A DNA stretch of 64,000 nt from Mesocentrotus franciscanus (lineage: Eukaryota > Echinodermata > Echinoidea > Camarodonta > Strongylocentrotidae), in assembly GCA_037976565.1 (NCBI GenBank), contig CP137671.1:16446556-16510555 (forward strand), in the 5' to 3' direction. Each line of letters begins with the position of its first letter. Within the stretch, counting starts at the first letter, position 1. Made by a program: the position numbers and the translations under genes. Shown piece after piece: positions 59,757 through 64,000 of this stretch. The notes beneath the pieces were generated by a model. It made no database searches. It was given only the letters and a program-made list of their open reading frames with translations, and was not told the DNA's origin.

Positions 59757-60412
59757 CTCGCCTGCTGAGCAAAAGCGAGACTGTAGGCGCCGCTTTTCCG
59801 GTTACGGCGGCGACGTCAACATCAAAAACTTAACCTGAGATTAGTTTTTGAATTGTTAATTTAATTTTGAAAGTATCTGTTCTTATTCAAGGAAACTTGG
59901 ACTATAAAGTTATCAAGTATTCCCTATCATGCGAGGAAAATTTCAGGTCACAAAGTCAAGGTCATTTCAGGTCAACAAACTTAGACTATGTTGTGGCATC
60001 ATCATCAAAAACTTAACCTGAGGTTAAGTTTTTGAATTTTTGAATTTTTAGCATAATTTCAAAAGTGTTTGTTCAAATTCCATGAAACTTATACCCAAGG
60101 GTTATCAAGTATCACAAATCATATGACACAAATTCCAGTTCGCAAAGTCAACGTCAAAGGTCATTTTAGGTCAGTAGACTTGGATTATGTTTTTCACAAT
60201 GAATTAATCAATTTTTGTTATTTGTTCAAATTTCATGAAAGTTATCTATCTTGGTGCAAATAATTGTAAAGAATTCTTTTGATGATTCTTAGTCAATATT
60301 CACTTCAAAATGCTGATTATATTCAGAGGATTTCATTTTTGGGCGCCTGCTATAAATAATGTCCTAACCTCAATTTTTCATCATATCGAATTGTGCAATG
60401 CAGGCGAGACCG
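59757..60412. repeat. Repeat with tandem ~190-bp subunits
   Basis: Starts TCTCGCCTGCTGAGCAAAAG with GGCGCCGCTTTTCCGG, then repeated AAAACTTAACCTGAG…TTCATG/AAGG…GTTATCAAGTAT…TTCAGGTCA units, and ends near GCAGGCGAGACC, a partial complement of the start. Looks like an abundant interspersed element; no coding frame. Confidence 0.6.
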
Positions 60413-62123
60413 AGAGCGTTACCCTTGTTTATTTAATATACGCACTGAATAGTAACTTTGAGACTAAATTTGCAGAAAATCTGACTGTCCCTAGCAGTAC
60501 TATAGTTTCTTTAGTTGCCATGTCAAGCCAAATAATAATCATAACTTGCACTAAAAGATTTTTGTTTCTACAGGGTGTCTAAACAGAATATGCAACAAGA
60601 TTCTGATTGGAAACATTTTAAACAGTACTCATCCATTCATTTCGTTCAATTCGTTGGCAGTGCTGTCTTAGTATTTTCTAAATTACCATTTTTGAATTGT
60701 ACAAGGATCAATACTAACCTACAAAGTTAGGAATCTTAGGATTGTGTTTTTCTAGACGTATCATATTGTAAATGTTACAAAGATACACTGTAGCATGTTG
60801 CATGGCATCAGTGCACGAGAAAACTGTGGGTTCTGCATTTCACAAAAACAACTTTTGATTTAAGTCACTCTTTATTTCTTGGAAACGAAACCATCATTGA
60901 TTTAAAAGAAAGTAACATACTTATTCAGCTCTTCAAATATTTATTTTAAGTTCAGCAACAACTACCAAACATTGATTTGATATGATCCATTCTCAGCTCT
61001 TACTTGTATGAAAATTACTGTATTAAACATGCCCTTTAAGTTTCTCCATACATGTACTTTTAAAAGTTTTAAATATGGCCATTATTTCTCATAAAAGAGA
61101 TATTAACGACATTAAAATTACCTTAATAATTGTAAAATGTAAATTTGTAACATTTGAAAAGTGCTTCATATTACAAACATGATCATAACTTTTTATTATA
61201 ATAGCTTGGATCTTTGTGAAATTCACAGAGATTTTAGGGGATATCACTAAAACATTACATACCAAATTTCAGTGAGAACTGTAAAATAATTATGAAGACG
61301 TTGCCGATCAAAATCTACAGTGTTGCATTTTTTAGACTCCCCATACATGAAATATTTCCCTGTTTTGATTTGTCCAAAAATGTATTTCATACCTAAATAT
61401 AAGTGAAAACACATGAAAATTACAATCATGACATGTCAATGCTGAAAACATAGTAAACTAATGAAGAAATGCCTTTATATACAATATATACAAGGAATCT
61501 CTTGCGTGAAAAGCTATAATATATAAATGAAACTTACATCATATCAGGGTCATGATTCTCTGTGGTTGAAAATATGTTGAACCATATTTCAGTGAATTAC
61601 ATGTTGTGTGGAATTGTAAATGTACCTACATGTATACTGGATAGCTATGATCTGAAGTGTTTGTATTGTATATTATTATGCAGATTATGCAGATGAGTAG
61701 AAATGTACATGTCTTGTCCTGATTTGATTATATCGTCTCTCTTTCTACCTTTTGTCCCTCTTTTTTCTCTTTTCTCTTTTCCCTTTCTTTCTCTCATTCA
61801 CTATACATGTAGTTACTCTCTTCCTCTTTTTGATCAGAGGAAGTTGCAGTATTGTTATTATGTCAGTTTGCTATTTCTGTTTAAATATGCATTCATGATG
61901 TCACCCAGAGTAAAATTTGTGCTATGTGCATGTACTGTCTGCTGAGAGCTGGAATGGTGTTGACTTATTCTTGTTCAACATTAAGTTAACACCCTTCTGG
62001 CTCTCATCAAATAATATCATGTTAAGCCTATGTTATATATTATGAAGCGAAGCAAATGTATGTATTATTATGGACAATAAAACTTGAATCTTTAAACTTG
62101 TTCATACATTATATATATATATA

Positions 62124-62316
62124 CAGTCAAACCTGCTTTAGTGACCACCTGTCTACAGAGACCACCTGTCTGCAAAGACCACACTTTTTGTTTCCCTTGA
62201 AAATGGTTTCTCATTGAAACATGTACTAAAGGAACCTGTGTACAAAGACCACCCACCTGTCTACAAAGACCACTTTTTGTGTTTCCTTGGGCGGTCGCTA
62301 TAGACCGGTTTGACTG
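62124..62316. mobile_element. Tc1/mariner-like MITE, 193 bp
   Basis: Ends CAGTCAAACCTGCTTTAGTG and complement CAGTCAAACCGGTCTATAGC with TA on both sides (62122-62123, 62317-62318). The interior repeats GACCACCTGTCTACA. TA targeting fits the Tc1/mariner group. Confidence 0.85.
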
Positions 62317-64000
62317 TATATATTGTATACTAAAGCATGTTTAATTATTCCTTTGATTTTTTGGAACTTTACATGTGTAAATTTAATTGTAACTTTTGCT
62401 CTTACCCAAACTACAGTCTCCTTTCGAGCAATATGACAGTAACAGTACTTCAAGGCTTGTTTCTCAGCAATGAGGGTTAGCTTCAAGTAGCAGTAGCAGG
62501 TACATGCAATTTTTTCTTTCTTCAAACATTTACTTACCCATAGTTCTTTTCATGTGAAGATGATTCAAAGCACAACTACATGTATATTTATTATAATATA
62601 TACGACCTGCTTTCATAAAGTCTTCTTGTGAAATCTCATGAGTTTGAGTCCAATTCCCCACACCCCTTCCCCTTTTTTTCTTCTGGCTCCTATCTCTTTG
62701 AGCCAGCCCTTTGACTTTCATGTATGCTTAGATCTTTTAATTTAAAATTTAAAACTTGCTTTCTTCAGTCATTAATATGCAACATAATGCATGATTCACA
62801 TAAAATGGGGATATGTTAAAAACCCAGAAGATATAAGAACAGACTGCGATAATGAAATGAAGTGTGGAAGAGAGGATCTGAGCTAGAAGACTAAGAACGC
62901 AGCCCAGGCTAAGCAGTAGGAACCAGTTTAGGCTTCACTCAAGACACAATATATTTTTGTAATGAAGTGGTAAATATTGGGTCTGTGCTTGCAGAGTACT
63001 AATAGGGAGCAAGAGAGACCATGTATACACATAGCCGAAACAGAAAGCGAATAAATTTGAGACATTCTATGATTAATTGTGTAGGAAGCCAAATATAAAT
63101 CTAATTTCAAATGTCACTTGTCATCTTGGATGTGATAGATCTACAATTATCATAACAGTGATGTTCGTAGCCTTAATTAAGAAATTGCAAATGGAATGTT
63201 ACTAAAATAAAGTCTACACCATTCACAAGATGCCAATTTGCTTTTAACACCATTGAAACAACTTTCAAAAAATCAACTCAGGCAATTTCAATACCCTATT
63301 GTTGTACATCCCATATAAAATCATGTTCTGATTCTATAATACATCTTTGTAATGTTTGCAAGTTTTTCTTCAGATGAACCCTGCAAGACCATTGAACTTG
63401 CCTGTAGTTGATTTTTTTCTTCTTTTGTTAGGTAGTTCCAGACATGTTGTTTAGTCATTTAAGACTTTAAGGATTCATAACTTTATATTTTATCAGATTT
63501 TCCTCAAACTTTCCCTGAGTTTTGTCTGTAATTTTTCTGCTTTTCTCAAAACCTCATAATATCAAGGTAGACTTCCCTTTGATAACCAAATTCCATCAGT
63601 GTGTGTAGTGAACCCTCCCTCTTTTTCCAATACACTTTTGCAATATAATTAAACACTTAAAGATTCATTGTAATGCATTAAAGTTTACTCTTTGCAAGTT
63701 CACATTTTCATATTCATGATTAAATTTACAACTGTTGTAATGCTAACTGTAATTAAACAGTACTGTAATTGTTATGTACCTACATGTACTACCACTCAGC
63801 CTTAAACTTTGTAATAGTCAGGAAGATATCCTGCTAATCTATGATAATGGTTCTATTAAACTATAGATATGCACATGTAATGTAATATTTTCAATTAAAC
63901 CCTATTTACAGAAAGAGGAAAGCAACAAGTGGCACCATTCATGTATTCCTCCAAAGTACCCATGCCAATCTTGCCTTAGCTGAACTTGCCTGAAAGACTG

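Larger units (their letters stand above)
51460..64000. other. Non-coding region with scattered repeats
   Basis: No convincing exon was seen. Open frames here are short, AT-driven and lack domain signals. The elements listed separately account for about 3.5 kb. The rest, including 57-58.7, 60.4-62.1 and 62.3-64 kb, is AT-rich, with ACATGT words and nothing recognised. The 3' end of the NLR gene may lie here, unrecognised. Confidence 0.5.

Overview
The window reads as animal nuclear DNA, most likely from an echinoderm and probably a sea urchin. The coding capacity is split into short exons with GT/AG borders. The single large gene is a death domain-NACHT-leucine-rich-repeat innate immune receptor (NLR) of the kind greatly expanded in sea urchins, and it carries an in-frame 2A-like peptide, a feature known from sea urchin NLR (CATERPILLER) genes. 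The species call is an inference; no database was consulted.

Layout. 0-8.5 kb is transposon debris: a foldback element, a dead PIF/Harbinger transposase on the minus strand (1174-3908) split by a 1437-bp inverted-repeat element, a partial hAT-like element with an internal minisatellite that carries a nested element holding a C2H2 zinc-finger fragment, a foldback tandem repeat, and CT/CA microsatellites. From about 8.6 to at least 51.46 kb one plus-strand NLR gene can be followed by matching exon phases: exon 1 (8616-9298, contains a frameshift), the 2A exon (10479-10639), the death-domain exon (11116-11381), the NACHT exon (14410-15986), a divergent LRR exon (16674-16829), an array of ten intact LRR exons (24.1-45.9 kb) repeated every ~1.49 kb, and two C-terminal exons (49953-50326, 51358-51459). 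The LRR exons are all multiples of three and phase 0-0, so any number or combination could be joined without breaking the frame. The last exon found ends in phase 2, so the gene continues; its end was not found.

The introns of this gene are full of mobile DNA whose borders can be read exactly because the array supplies empty-site copies: a hAT-like insertion (19344-22867), a TTA-flanked inverted-repeat element (27394-28641), a TTAA-flanked Kolobok-like element with a THAP-domain reading frame (29146-34891) which itself contains a hAT-like insertion (30220-33999), and another TTAA-flanked insertion (40570-41502). Subtracting these insertions, spacing between neighbouring LRR exons returns to 1.47-1.50 kb each time.

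51.5-64 kb holds no convincing gene. It contains several short inverted-repeat elements (52.2, 53.2, 56.0, 58.7, 62.1 kb), the 3' end of an L2/CR1-like LINE (54.4-54.95 kb), a tandem-unit repeat (59.76-60.4 kb) and ACATGT-rich microsatellites.

Biological reading: if the 2A peptide works, one mRNA would give two products, a Ser/Thr/Pro-rich upstream polypeptide and a death domain-NACHT-LRR receptor beginning at proline, while the expanding LRR exon array would supply variation in the ligand-sensing part.
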